Assembly (NCBI GenBank): GCA_026419785.1
Contig: JAODTK010004176.1
Span: 124,001-188,000, forward strand
DNA length: 64,000 bases
DNA from: Sclerodactyla briareus
Taxonomy: Eukaryota > Echinodermata > Holothuroidea > Dendrochirotida > Sclerodactylidae
Direction: 5' to 3'
The translations under genes and the position numbers were made by a program. This document shows positions 1 through 11,265 of this stretch, piece after piece; the first letter of the stretch is position 1; every line of letters starts with the position of its first letter. The notes under the pieces were generated by a model, which saw nothing but the letters and a program-made list of their open reading frames with translations, was not told where the DNA came from and made no database searches.

Positions 1-1999
1 ATCGCCGTCTGGGGGTGCCCCCTCCCTTTTGAGAGTTCTTCGAATAATTCAACGTCGATACATGCGATTTGGTGCTATACTTGTCATCTGTTCTCACATT
101 TGTGTTCGAGAAGTTTCAGGTGAATGAAAAAAAAAAAAAAATACCACCCATATTTGTCTTTTTGACCGCCGTCTTTGGGAGGGGTCTAGAAGCCTACGAA
201 CTACGAAGGATGCTAAATGAGACCTTTGAGCAATACAATTTACAATGGAGGATGAGATTCGTCTTACCTTCAAAAGTGCACTAACCAGGACTCAGGAGAT
301 AACACTATTGAACTTGACCTCGCAATGTGGTAAGTTGCCCAGAACCTCTGACGAATGGTAGGTAGGCTGCCAACCCTAAGCATTGTTGCCGCACTGCCTT
401 TTTTCATATTTCCAGATCCCGAAATTTTACCAGATTCGACCGCGATGGACCAAATTGAACCGATGTTCTTGGAGTGTATCAGGAAACTTGTTAACAAGTG
501 GAGTGGAGTCAGTCGGTGGACACTATTTGTTTTACCTGGTCACGAAGCGGTGAGAGCAATTCCACCCCCCCTACCGCTAAAAAAATCGGGTAAATTTTAG
601 CCACATGGCAACGCCGGGCCGCATAATTTTTTCCAAAATGAAAACAACACATAACAAGTTAACAACTCTGGGCACACTCCATCGAAAAATTCAGGCCAAT
701 ATTTGGACCATATTTTTTTCTTCACCCGAATTTTGTATCATGTCTTTTTAACAACGCAATTTTGTGGCGGTCTTGGCCGCATTGTCCATGCCGCACCGGT
801 GCACCGTCTCATTAGTGATAGTATGCGCACCGTGCCACAACTCCCAACAAGGTTGCACATAAATAATGAAGAAATACAGATCCCGCCGGTGGTGGGACCT
901 AAATGCTTGCGTTCCCCCACCAACCAAAATATGGGGGGACGACCGTCCTCCCCCCCCCCCAGCCCCATGATCGCCGCCCTTGTGACTGAATGTTGCCTAG
1001 TCACTAAACCTTTCTGAAGAAATTTACGTCGCTGGACGCCGGGTTTAAATAGCCGAAACGCGGATCGTTGGGCAAGTCGGGGGGAACAGGCTGTGACATT
1101 ATTAACGGGAAACGTTGAATTGATGAAACGGGATACGTAAGAGTGTTGGACTGTACAAAGCTGTGTGACCCCCAGGTGCCTCCAGTGGGAAATGGACCCA
1201 ACCTATTGACATGTGATCCCAAAATCGCCTTTTCAATTTCAGGCAAGGTCCAGCGCCGCGGCCCTCCACCTGCAAGTGGTAATCTATCCCTTCCCGAGAG
1301 AGCAACAAAATGTGTGCTAGATAGGCCTACTTAATCTGCCATAATGTCTTATTTGAAGACCCAATTTCAAAACTTCCTTATGAGTAGCCAAATGGCCGCG
1401 GGTTACAGCCAGGCAGTGTTCGATCAGCTGACGGTGATGTGAAGGATCGATTCGAGTGGAATAGGTGTACTCTCTCTTGGATAACATTATTACCAGATGA
1501 ATCAGCGTTTCAACACAAATTTGCATGGAGGGCCTACTAATAGGCGATTTCTGCCATTATTTATCTCCGGAGCACGACTTTCTACAAAGCCAACAGAAAA
1601 GACCAAGTGCCAGTGGCCGCAATACGAGGGGGCAGGGGGGAAGGGGATGATGAGACCCAACAAATTCGGTCTTCCGTTCCGTCTTCCCCCCCTACTAGTT
1701 TTGAGAGTGACTAGAGAAAGGGGAATTATATGAAAACCAATAAAGTGGTTCGAGGACACATTGAGAATAATCAGTATCTGAGATGAAATTGTTTTTTGTA
1801 TATTTCCCGAATACTGCCAGTCCCAAGGACCCCCACCGAGCTTTGCCCCTGGTCACCACAGAAGGAGGGCCCTGGACAAAAACAAACTCGGTGATCGCGC
1901 CGATCTCTATTTGGTATCTTTTCATCTTTTCCCCTTCCGAAAATTAGTTCTCCTCCTGATTGGCTTCATAAGTTGCCGAGGCTGAAATGCATTCAGTAA
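1..1999. other. Non-coding stretch, no gene recognised
   Basis: Short reading frames only, on both strands and without family resemblance. There is a run of 15 A near 127-141 and a C-run near 950-960. The opening bases and the 1621-1690 region are rich in G or C runs, like the ends of the hAT-like element at 27104-28034, but I could not match them further. I see no tRNA, splice-supported exon or tandem repeat. Confidence 0.5.
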
Positions 2000-2236
2000 A
2001 AAGTCTATAACAATGCTGTGGAACTGGATCGGGGAAGCGCCAAGAACCACCCTAAGTTCGCCCGTCTCCCTAAAACCTTTGAGGAGGCATCATCCCTGGA
2101 CTATACAGACTTGCGGAGAAAGAAATTGCTTGGTTCTACCAGTAACATCCGCCGCATTCGAAAGGAGTTTTCGACTCAAGAACTCATCGAAACACTCTCG
2201 TCAGGAATTATTCCATGGCGATCGGCCGGGAAGTGA
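2000..2236 (+). CDS. Unrecognised coding-like frame, possible terminal exon or gene remnant
   Basis: A 78-codon open frame runs from just after an in-frame TAA (1997-1999) to a TGA at 2234-2236. It is not assigned to any family. The translation has a protein-like, charged composition: a KNHPKFARLPKTFEEAS stretch, then DYTDLRRKK and a basic RRIRKEF segment followed by STQELIETL, which would suit helical secondary structure. No Met lies near its 5' end in this frame. A CAG at 1994-1996 could be a weak splice acceptor, but the tract before it is not pyrimidine-rich. Downstream the frames are closed, so this would be a last exon or a fragment. Chance openness is possible at this length. Confidence 0.3.
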   Translation, partial: KVYNNAVELDRGSAKNHPKFARLPKTFEEASSLDYTDLRRKKLLGSTSNIRRIRKEFSTQELIETLSSGIIPWRSAGK

Positions 2237-2574
2237 GCAATCCGGCAGTACTTTCAATTGAGAGTCACTGTGTTGAGAAGTTAGATTCGGACTTGTTCAT
2301 GGAACAAAATGCGAACGGGCGCAATAACAGGTGAATAGGTTCATCTAATATGACAGTGTTCAAGCTTGGAGAGTTAACATCACATCGACAAATGTCCTCA
2401 GGATGTGTGACCCCAATATGAAGCAAGTGGTGTCAAACGGGATTCCAAATTGGAGATAAGTAAAGGATGTTTGTCGAAGGCTCTCGGAGAGATGTACCAA
2501 ATATTCATCCTGTAATGATTAGGAAATTACTCTCTCATGTGGAATGAATGAAAAAAAATTAGAGCCAGCCATCC
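2237..2574. other. No feature seen
   Basis: AT-rich sequence with stops in all frames. I see no repeat and no splice-supported exon. Confidence 0.4.
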
Positions 2575-2700
2575 ACTAGTCCGCAACGCAGGCGCAGCGC
2601 AGACGCGGGGCGCAGGAACCGTCCCGCTGATTGCGCTGACGTCGCCACCCAATCATCCGCAGAACTGCGCAGCCGATCTGCCCAGCAGAAACGTGGAAAA
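2575..2700. promoter_or_regulatory. CpG-dense patch, candidate promoter
   Basis: About 16 CpG dinucleotides fall within roughly 120 bp, in a window where CpG is otherwise sparse. The patch contains several GCGCAG blocks and a CRE-like TGACGTCG. Downstream on the + strand an ATG at about 2894 opens a short frame that reaches an AAAG/GTGAGG donor-like site near 2921, which could be a first coding exon. No TATA box or initiator can be assigned with confidence. This is inferred from base composition only; it could equally be a relic of a GC-rich repeat. Confidence 0.3.
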
Positions 2701-3334
2701 CTAGTTATTGTCGATACTCTGTTTATCCGGCCATCATTTTTGTTGTTGTCAGTTAGCCAAAAATATAGACACGTTCGGAGCTTTCCAACCAAGAACTGGT
2801 CCTGCGGGCTGGGGTGGTTGTAGAATAGGCCTGCGGTGTTCCCCGCCTGTCGTAAAAAAGACCGACTGAAGGGAGGACGTTGACGGAGATAGAATGAGGA
2901 TGAGAGTGGAAAGTACAAAGGTGAGGGAACAAGCTATAATAAACGAGGTTCTGTGTCAGCCGGAGTTCGACCATCTTATTTCTCCAGGTTCTGTCATGGG
3001 CAACACAGCTGTCATGGTTGTCATGCGGTTGGTGGGGCTGTAGGAGTGATTGGAGGTGTGTGGGGGGCATTCTCAAGGACACCTTCCGCAGGCAAGTTTC
3101 CACTCATCATTGACCCCCTGGAGTCTGTTAGCTTGTATTGTATTGAACTTCGGCAGCTGTTTTAATGGCTTGGAGTTGGAGTCAAGAAAACCAAACCTAA
3201 ACTTTTTGTAATTGTCAATTCTTGGTTGGAAAACCAAAATGCTGAAAAAGGGAGCAATTCGGGCCGCAGTTGGGTTGCAATAATCTAATCCTCCACACTA
3301 CTAAAATCAGGAGGATTTTCATATGCACTGACAC

Positions 3335-3602
3335 AATTCAATCAAATTTAATCTTGGGTAACAAGTCCTCATGGGAAATTGTAATCTTAGAAACACAGAA
3401 ACCCTGGGTCGAGCAAGGAAGGAAATCACCTGCCCTCTGAAAATATGGGAATCAACAATCTCTGTCTTGACAAAAAAAATCAAATTAAATATGGTGTTAC
3501 AAGTCCTCACAGGACACTGTAATCTTCAGGAACACGTTAAACATGGGTTCGAGCAAGGATATCAACTTGCCGACATGTGGGAATGAAGAGGAAACCCTGA
3601 CC
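3335..3602. repeat. Diverged tandem duplication, period about 138 bp
   Basis: Two adjacent direct copies. ACAAGTCCTCATGGG (about 3361) recurs as ACAAGTCCTCACAGG (about 3499), and TGGGTCGAGCAAGGA recurs as TGGGTTCGAGCAAGGA. Flanking blocks match in order, with substitutions and small indels. No coding content is apparent. Confidence 0.75.
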
Positions 3603-4105
3603 ACTTAGTAGGTAGGCAGGTGTTCCTTTTATCAGGCTATTCGAAAAACGAAGTCTGAATGTTACGAACTACGGTACCCGATCCGAACTTGTGGTAGAGC
3701 TATCTAATTAAATCAAACTGCTTCGTTCTTGGTGCAGACAAGACGTCTCACAGCGTATGATGGACTTGTAAGAGCTTTGTAGCTTCAAAGGTGACAGTCA
3801 TTTGCAATGGGCCATTTTGTGTTTTTGGGGACACCCCCCTACATGCGCAATGTTGTTCAGATTGGTTGGTGAATGTCTACACCGCCGTCCCCTATGAAAA
3901 GAAAAAAAAAAACAGAACATGAGACATGAGCAATTTTTCCTCAATTGCCAGTTTGGTAGTTTCTGAATGCACAGGGACGCTAACTGTGGTCTCGCATTTT
4001 GCAAAGTTGGATTAGTATTGCCGATTTGATGTGTTACAATATTCAGTTCTCTCACATTTAGATGAGAACATAAGTCACTCACAGCAGCTTGAACCATGTA
4101 CCGTA
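3603..4105. other. No feature seen
   Basis: AT-rich, closed in all frames apart from short spurious openings. A short A-run lies near 3900-3911. Confidence 0.4.
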
Positions 4106-4109
4106 AGAA

Positions 4110-4245
4110 GTGGGGGGGGATGTCTTGCGGTATGTGCGTCAACAGGGGGGGGACGGGGGGGGTGGACATGTCCCCCACTTTCAAAAGTTGGGGGAAATCA
4201 TATCGATTGCCCCCCCCCACTTTTCCGGACCGTAATAAAAATGAA
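4110..4245. repeat. G/C-run repeat with small hairpin
   Basis: Several runs of seven to nine G or C. GTCCCCCACTTTCAAAAG is followed by TTGGGGGA, forming a short inverted repeat, and a second C-run and CACTTTT follow. The motif AACAGGGGGGGGACGGGGG at about 4141 resembles the left end of the hAT-like element at 27104. Together with 4990-5106 it may mark an old, diverged copy of a similar-sized element; that link is an inference. Confidence 0.4.
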
Positions 4246-4989
4246 TAGGCCACATCCCCGATCGTATCCTCTGAATTGATTCAATTTTTGTCTAACCAAA
4301 CAATAATCGCGTTGGAAACTGTCTCAAGTCCACTAATTTTCCAGGTGCACCCAGGTGAATATCTGTACCCGACTAGGGGCCTGAAGTCGAAGATTTCCCA
4401 GTTTTCCTACCGAGTCTCGAATTTTAAACCGAATAGCAAAAGTGCATAATTTTTTCGAGTGTTTCTCGCGCAATGGCGTTTTTTTCCAGGCGTTGTATGC
4501 TATTATGCGTTGTAATGCTTCACAATAATTTTGTTCACTTGATCAATTTCAGAAGCCTTGGGGTAGACTCCCCCCCCCCCCCATTTTTCTGAGATGTAAA
4601 ATTCGGGGGAAAATTCGTGAAGGAACAGAGAAAAAGTTAAAAAACAATCTGAATTTTTTTGCAGACTTTCAATAAAATCCCCGGAAACAATGCAATCCGG
4701 TAGTTTCCCCATGACCGACTTTTAATTCGGGTACAAATTTCTGCTCCCAAAATTGGAGTGGTCCCATGCATGATGCTTTTTCCTTCGATCCCACAGTACT
4801 GTTCGGTAGACCCCTGGATCCCACGCAAAAACAAGCCAGATATAAAAATGTAATGAAAAAATAACCATTGTGATATTCGGTAATCAGCTTAGTATGCACA
4901 ATGACAACTTTTTGTCTGTCTTTTACTCAAATCCCACATTTAGATGGGTGCTATTGAGCCTGGCAGTGCCGTTTTCCGTCCGATCGAGG
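4246..4989. other. Non-coding, possibly interior of an old transposon copy
   Basis: No gene recognised. Holds a C-run near 4570-4582 and AT-rich sequence. It lies between two blocks resembling the ends of the element at 27104-28034, but the interiors do not align clearly by eye. Confidence 0.3.
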
Positions 4990-5106
4990 GTATGAAAATC
5001 TTGAAATTCTGTGTACTCTTCGCGCAACCGATGGTGGCGCTCCGCTCAGTTGGTAATTTGCATTCGATGTGTTAACCCCCACTTTTCAAAACGCTCCGAC
5101 TCCCCT
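4990..5106 (+). mobile_element. Relic resembling the right end of the hAT-like element
   Basis: The block TTCGCGCAACCGATGG then TGGCGCTCCGC, AGTTGGTA and a C-run followed by CTTTTCAAAA matches, in the same order, the block before the right terminus of the element at 27104-28034 (about 27950-28020). The terminal bases are too diverged to define an end or a target-site duplication. Confidence 0.45.
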
Positions 5107-6099
5107 GCTTTCGTCACGGCATATAATAGAGTACAAACCTTCCAACAAGCTCGTTAGGCTCCCTATACGTTGCCAACGCCACGACGCATGAATGGCCGTT
5201 TCAGTAATTGCATAAATGTATCTCAAAGTCTCGAAAGTGACGGTGAGGAATGTTTCCTGAGAACACATTAATTCAATCTAAACTGGCCGAGAAGATGACC
5301 ACTGTTAGCGCACTTTTTCGCTATGGAGATCTGTGAGTCTCTGACCCCCCTCCCCAGGGCAAGTTTGTGACCCCCAGTAGTTACCCGGCTCCCTGCCAGA
5401 ACAAGTGCAAGGTCGACGTCCTGGTAGCTGCGGACAGCAAAATTCCCGTGGCGAATACACTGCATTTGTTCGCCAATCAATATTTATTGTTTGTGCACAT
5501 TAACTGACCTCTACTGACATTGTCATAACCAATGGATGACTTGGCCCGTCTACCACATTGGCCTTATAGTGGCTATCATTGCCCATTCCCTAACCTGTGG
5601 CAGTGAACATGAAACACACTTCCCACGAATGAATATCGGGACAGTGTTGACACTCATAGTCACAGTTGAACCACTCCACAGTTACCATTAACAGCATTTA
5701 GTAGGGGGGAGGGGCGCAAGCCCCCATTTCTAGGTCATCCTTAGAAATTGGGGCGAGATGTAATGTAAACAAATCCTGTGGAGGCACGGTCTAATGTAAA
5801 CAGGGCACGATTGGTATGAAGACAAACCCTCTCCCCCTGGACAATAGGTTTATGTCACATTTTGAAGAACAGGACCTTCTGACAGCTATAAACCTGCTCA
5901 GTCACAGGATGATAAATTGTAAAACAACTTTCTGGCAGTAGTGGAGCTCAAAGAAAGTTGGAAATTGGGTAATTAATTGGATTTAATTAAATCGGTGGAT
6001 GGAAAGCTAAGGGATGCGAACATAATGTAGCTAAGGCTAGCTATGATGCAAGCCTGGCATCCACCCCCAAGTTCAACTTCAACCTGATCGCATGTATGG
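5107..6099. other. No feature seen
   Basis: No gene, RNA or clear repeat identified. A small G-run/C-run hairpin sits near 5704-5727. Confidence 0.4.
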
Positions 6100-6227
6100 T
6101 TTAGAAGTTAGGAATGAACGTGACGAACAAAGGACGAACAACGACGCCGAACAAACGAACGAAAGACGGAGGACATGAATGACTTGTAGAGCTGTCCCCG
6201 CATCTAAAAATCTGGGCTACGCCACTG
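6100..6227 (+). mobile_element. hAT-type terminus (right end only)
   Basis: The segment ends in GGGCTACGCCACTG; its reverse complement CAGTGGCGTAGCCC is typical of hAT-superfamily termini. The preceding bases are rich in direct CGAACAAA/GACGAAC motifs (about 6119-6165), as is common in non-autonomous copies. I did not find the matching left end, so the full extent is unknown. Confidence 0.4.
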
Positions 6228-6904
6228 TAACTAGTGGAACCGTGGCTACATTTTCGATAAGCATTTGTCAATATTAAACTCAATCATCACATCACCACCA
6301 CTCACCCCGCTTCGGGCAATCATGAAATAAAGATGAGAGTTTGACAATTATATAGCTGCGTTCTTTCGCACTCGTAAATACCGTACATACGAGTTCCCAA
6401 CTGTGAAATGCGTTCTTTCGACAACAACACTTTTCCAATACAATGGCGGGCTGTTTTCGCGGCCCATATCAAACTCCCTGTATCATTGCAATGCACGGAA
6501 GTAGGGGTTACGCGAAAGCCCTCGCTTTCGATTTTTCTACTGCTGCCTAATTTTGATTGACATGCTCTACGTAACGATATTTTTCCTTCACGTGCATGAA
6601 TGCAGGTCTTATCCTTCTCATCTATAAATTTTTTCACATTAATAATTCACATATTCATTGATGGAACGTTTCGGAATGACTCTCCTCGATTTCTGAATTG
6701 AGAGGTACCGAAATCGTCGCCATTTTGATACCCTCCGTGGAAGTGGAGGTTCATCTGATACTTCCCAAAAGTCAACCACTTAAAGTCACCACTTGGGTAC
6801 CGGAAGAACGCGTTTTATCTCGTTATACGGATATACATTTCGAAAGAACGCACCATCAGTAGGCCCGAACTCGTAGTAGTAGTCGTAGGTTGAGTCCTCG
6901 TCTA
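6228..6904. other. No feature seen
   Basis: No gene or repeat recognised. ACGCGTTTTATCTCG and GTTCTTTCG-type motifs recur around 6361, 6412 and 6810, but no array can be defined. Confidence 0.4.
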
Positions 6905-8015
6905 TCCGACATGCTCACTGATCAACATCCGCCACGTATCACGATTTTGTGCAAGGTTCATTGCTCCCTCGAAACTGTTACTGTTGATGTCCTTGAATTG
7001 GCGATTTGATTTTTCCGAGTCAAAGTAGTCCCACAGGTCCCCCAACTGGCTTATAGTATGTCCAATGCTTCTCATCAGGGAGCGATCTTCGCTGAGCTTC
7101 TTTCTTCGATCCGCTACGTGACCAAAAAATCTCAAACGTCTTGTTTGCTACTACGGAAGACCACGGGCTTAGATTGGTCACATCATAGAGTTCGTTCGCC
7201 GTTGGGTATCCAATTTGTTATTGGTCCATCTTATGTTGAGAACATTGCGGAGTAGTCTTCTTTGGAAAGTGTCATTTTTGATCAAGATTCTTCGTGTACC
7301 CCCCACAGTTCACAATTATACAGAAAAATCTCCGTAATCAGGGCATCGGAAAACCGGAGTTTGATGCTTGTACTTATTCGTCTGCTCTTGAAAATTGTTG
7401 ATAGAGTTTTGAAAGCATTGTTGGTTATACCAATTCTTCTGTTGATGTCTTCTACGGTTCCTAACAAACTTCCTACATATTTACATTCTTCCACGTTTCA
7501 TTGCCATTTCTTTCTTGTGATGGAGAATTTCTCAGTTTTCGTGCTGTTTATTTTAGATTTCTTCTTGTAAGTTTCTCAGTCACTCTGCTCTTTCGAATGT
7601 CTTTGTAATATATGTTCTCCAGTCGAATGCCCAGAGATATTCCATCAGCGTATGGTTGGTCCCGGTTGAAAAAGTTGCGTATTAATCTTGCGCTGTATCA
7701 TGATCACTAACTGAGATGGTTGTATAACTGCATCAATGTCATCTTCATCCGATTTCAAGGGTTGGGGCCAGGTATTTTATGAAGAATAATGCACTCGCAC
7801 TGTCAACCCTGTGGGGACCCGATTTTCTGCTGAAAGGATTTCCTAGTTTGCCGTCTATTGACCCGTGTATGAAACATTGTTCAGTAATAGTGAAATGAGA
7901 TATAGTTCGGTGCGCTTCTCGAGGATCTGTTGCAATCATTTATTTAGTGTACCTCTTTGAATGGTATCGAACGACCGCCTTGTCTCATGTCAAGCATAGA
8001 AGACGCAGGCCGTAC
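6905..8015 (-). pseudogene. Decayed non-LTR retrotransposon reverse transcriptase
   Basis: Read on the minus strand, blocks of a LINE-type reverse transcriptase appear in the expected order across several frames. First is an SFDTIQRGTL block near 7975, matching the palm KAFDT motif. Next is a block around 7860-7760 with SIDGKLGNPF and a disrupted PQGDS, then a YADG block near 7650 where active enzymes have YADD. KYVGSLLGTVEDINRR follows (about 7480-7430), then FLYNCELW (about 7310). Last is FFGHVA with an ALAQDR-like NLAQNRDTWRML end (about 7130-6915), the usual C-terminal region of AP-endonuclease-type LINEs. Several stops and frameshifts separate the blocks, and the second catalytic Asp is absent, so the copy is dead. 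The clade is not assigned. No endonuclease domain or 5' end is visible upstream. Confidence 0.8.
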
Positions 8016-10200
8016 TCGAATAGAGTATATTGCCATTATTGTAACTTCTTTTGATATAAATTTTGCCAATACATTTGTATTTGGTTTTACACTTGAAAAG
8101 CGTAGAAGGTCGGGAATAAGTTCTACTTAATCTTCTGTGAGAAAATTTGTGCTGCTGTTGAACGCGTCGGATCGTGCCAAAATGCAACAAAACTGCTGCG
8201 GATCGGCTGGATACCTTCCTTGCCAGAGTGAAGAACACGAGGAAAACGTATAGTTGCACTTTTCTGTGTAAGTCCGTGAAAGATGGGGAAAGCTGGTGTC
8301 CTCCGATTGCGTAAAAGGTGGATCTTTTTAACTGACGTTAGCAAATTTTTCAATTAGCAACTGTTTGTGGTACCGATTCCCGCGAATCGGACAAGGTCGT
8401 AGCCAAAGCGACCTCCTCTCATAGACTAGGCTAGGATACTGGTATGGTATGCATGTGCGTCCCGCAACCTGTAAAAAAGGGGAAGGTGATAAGCCACTTT
8501 CTCAATGAACTTACATGTGTTAAACTGAAAATGTTACAATGAACATGGATTCTTCTTTGATGAAGACCGCCCCCACCTATTGATCTCCCAGCATCGTTGC
8601 CTGTGCTGTGGTAGCTATTGTGTTGATAGCCTAAAAGTGGTTTAATTTCCAAGTAGCCCTGATCGAACAACTACTATCCATGACACAGCTGATAATTAAG
8701 GGTCCCTTGAAGCAGGCAGAGATTCAAATTCATTTATTTTTCAAGATCCAATAGAAAGCTATTTGAGCAGAAAGGAATGAAAACCTATAGAGCACTAAGG
8801 GTGCTGGCTCCGTACCAGATCTTGTAAGTTTGTAGGACATTATAAATTTGAGCCAGTTCAAATATGTAATTGAATGGCCAAACTGGAACACCTGTCAATG
8901 TGAAACAATATAAATTTTGTGGCTACTCAAAGGACATGATGACCCAAAATTTCATGAATCTTGACTCTTTGTAGAAGATCCATACCCAAGGTCATTCTAA
9001 CAAACTTCTTAGCATGCATAGTGTCCAACATGACAAACTTGAAGTCTGATACAACGACCAACAAAAGATTGTTTGCAGAGTGGTGCAAATGGTAGGGCTG
9101 ACCCAATGACATACTGTTATGGGGGTATCATAATAACAAAGACTGGCAGCACTGTACAAGGTTACAGGTCTCTAACCAGACATTCAGCATTGTCAAAGTT
9201 AGGTTGGAATAGTTCAATGAACAAGATTTGGGCACAAGACTCATCATTGGACAAACATTTGGGTGCAGGAATTGTGAAAGTTAACTGAAAAAATGGTAAA
9301 ACATGGAATGACCTACCATGTGTAAGCTGTGTCTTAAAGTATGATGTTCATATAAATCGTACCCTCAATCGTTGTTAGGAGTTAGGCAAATTCGACTGTT
9401 TTAATAATGTAAATTGTCACTACGAAGAATCTGAGAGTGTGAAAAGAGCATGTACAGAAACATTAGTCAGGGGATACTTGCATGACATGGAAGATATTTG
9501 TGAGGGATGGCAGTGAATACAACTCTTTTTTTCTTGTTAGGCAAGTTTCATCTCAGTATAATCATCATTCGAGGCCATTCTTGCCAATGAGAGTGGCATG
9601 CTGGGAACTCGCCCACCATTAAACATCTTTCAAGAACCTTAGAACAAAACAATCAAGGCTGGGATCTGAAAGCAACTTACAAAACTTGTCACAGATGGAA
9701 GTAACATTTCATTTCTTTCAATATTATTCTCTCTGCTACCCAGGTCTATGCAGTCTTTTTGAACGATGCTTGTTCTTTTGCAAGCAATGATGCAACGCTG
9801 CCCAATTGTGAGGAATTTGCTCTTTGCATGTGAGTCTGTGAAAGTGTTGTCTGTCTTACAAACATACAAGCTCTTAGGTCTGATGTGAGCTCTTTCTACT
9901 TTTTTCTTACCATGTTCCATGCGATGCCATGAACTGATAGCACTGTCCTTCGCCCGCCATTCATGACAATATTACTGGAATCATTGTATTAATAATTTCA
10001 TGGGGTTCCCTCCAGTATATACCTGGTAAAAATCTATCTCATCCAAGATGATTAATGTACACTAGTCAATGTCATTGAAATGAATACTCAGTGTGATTAA
10101 TTTTTGTATTTTTTTTTTTTAAACCTTCAGCCTGAACCAGTTGTTGAGGCAGCGTTGAAGAAAGCTCCAGAAGATGCCGTTTTCATTTTGTGTGCAGTAG
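8016..10200. other. No gene recognised
   Basis: About 2.2 kb of AT-rich sequence with only short frames and no tandem array or clear transposon end. A T-run sits near 10109-10120, just before the 30-bp minisatellite. Confidence 0.45.
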
Positions 10201-10214
10201 GAGCGAGGGCAAGG

Positions 10215-11265
10215 TATGGACAAACTATAACATGATACAGTACAGTACCTGGTTGTCCAGGCAGTACCTGGATAAACTATTACATAAAGTACAGTACTTG
10301 GATAACTATTACATACAGTATAGTACTTGGATAAACTATACATACAGTACTTGGATAACTATTACATACATACAGTACAGTACCTGGTTGTCCAGCAGTA
10401 CCTGGATTAACTATTACATACAGTACAGTACTTGGATAAACTATTACTACAGTACAGTACTGGATAAACTATTACATACAGTACAGTACTTGGATAAACT
10501 ATTGCATACAGTATAGTACTTGGATAACTATTACATACAGTATAGTACCTGGTTGTCCAGGCAGTACCTGGATAAACTATTACATACAGTACAGTCCTTG
10601 GATAAACTATTACATACAGTACAGTACTTGGATAAACTACAGTACAGTACTTGGATAAACTATTACATACAGTACAGTACCTGGTTGTCCAGCAGTACCT
10701 GGATAAACTATTACATACAGTACGGTACTTGGATAAACTATTACATACAGTACAGTACTTGGATAGACTATTACATACAGTACAGTACTTGGATAAACTA
10801 TTGCATACAGTATAGTACCTGGTTGTCCAGGCAGTACCTGGATAAACTATTACATACATACAGTACTTGGATAAACTATTACATACAGTACAGTACTTGG
10901 ATAAACTACAGTACAGTACTTGGATAAACTATACATACAGTACAGTACCAGGTTGTCCAGGCAAACCCTGGATAAACTATTACATACAGTATGTACTTGG
11001 AATAAAACTAATTACATACATGAATACATGGATAAACTATTACATACAGTACAGTACTTGGTTGTCCAGAGCAGTACTGTGATAAACCATTACATACCGT
11101 ACAGTACCAGGTTGTACTGATAAACTATTACTAATACAGTACCTTGGTTCTCCAAGCAAGTAACCTGGATACAACTATACATACTACAGTACCCAAAAAC
11201 AAAAAAATGGTTGTCCAGGCAGTATCTGGATAACTATACATAATTACATTAACCTTACAGTACAA
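10215..11265. repeat. 30-bp GTAC-rich minisatellite array
   Basis: About 1.05 kb of tandem repeat. The core unit carries ACAGTACAGTACTTGG followed by ATAAACTATTACA, about 30 bp in all. A longer variant, found roughly every 130-280 bp, adds CCTGGTTGTCCAGGCAGTA. Units lose bases and become irregular toward the right end. Because 30 is divisible by three, several long frames run through the array on both strands, repeating a QYSTWINYYI-type decapeptide; there is no reason to think these are translated. The AGTACT and GTAC palindromes recur in each unit. Confidence 0.95.

Noticed and set aside
10407..10927. Long repeat-peptide frames of 135-150 codons on both strands
   Set aside because: By-products of a 30-bp tandem repeat.
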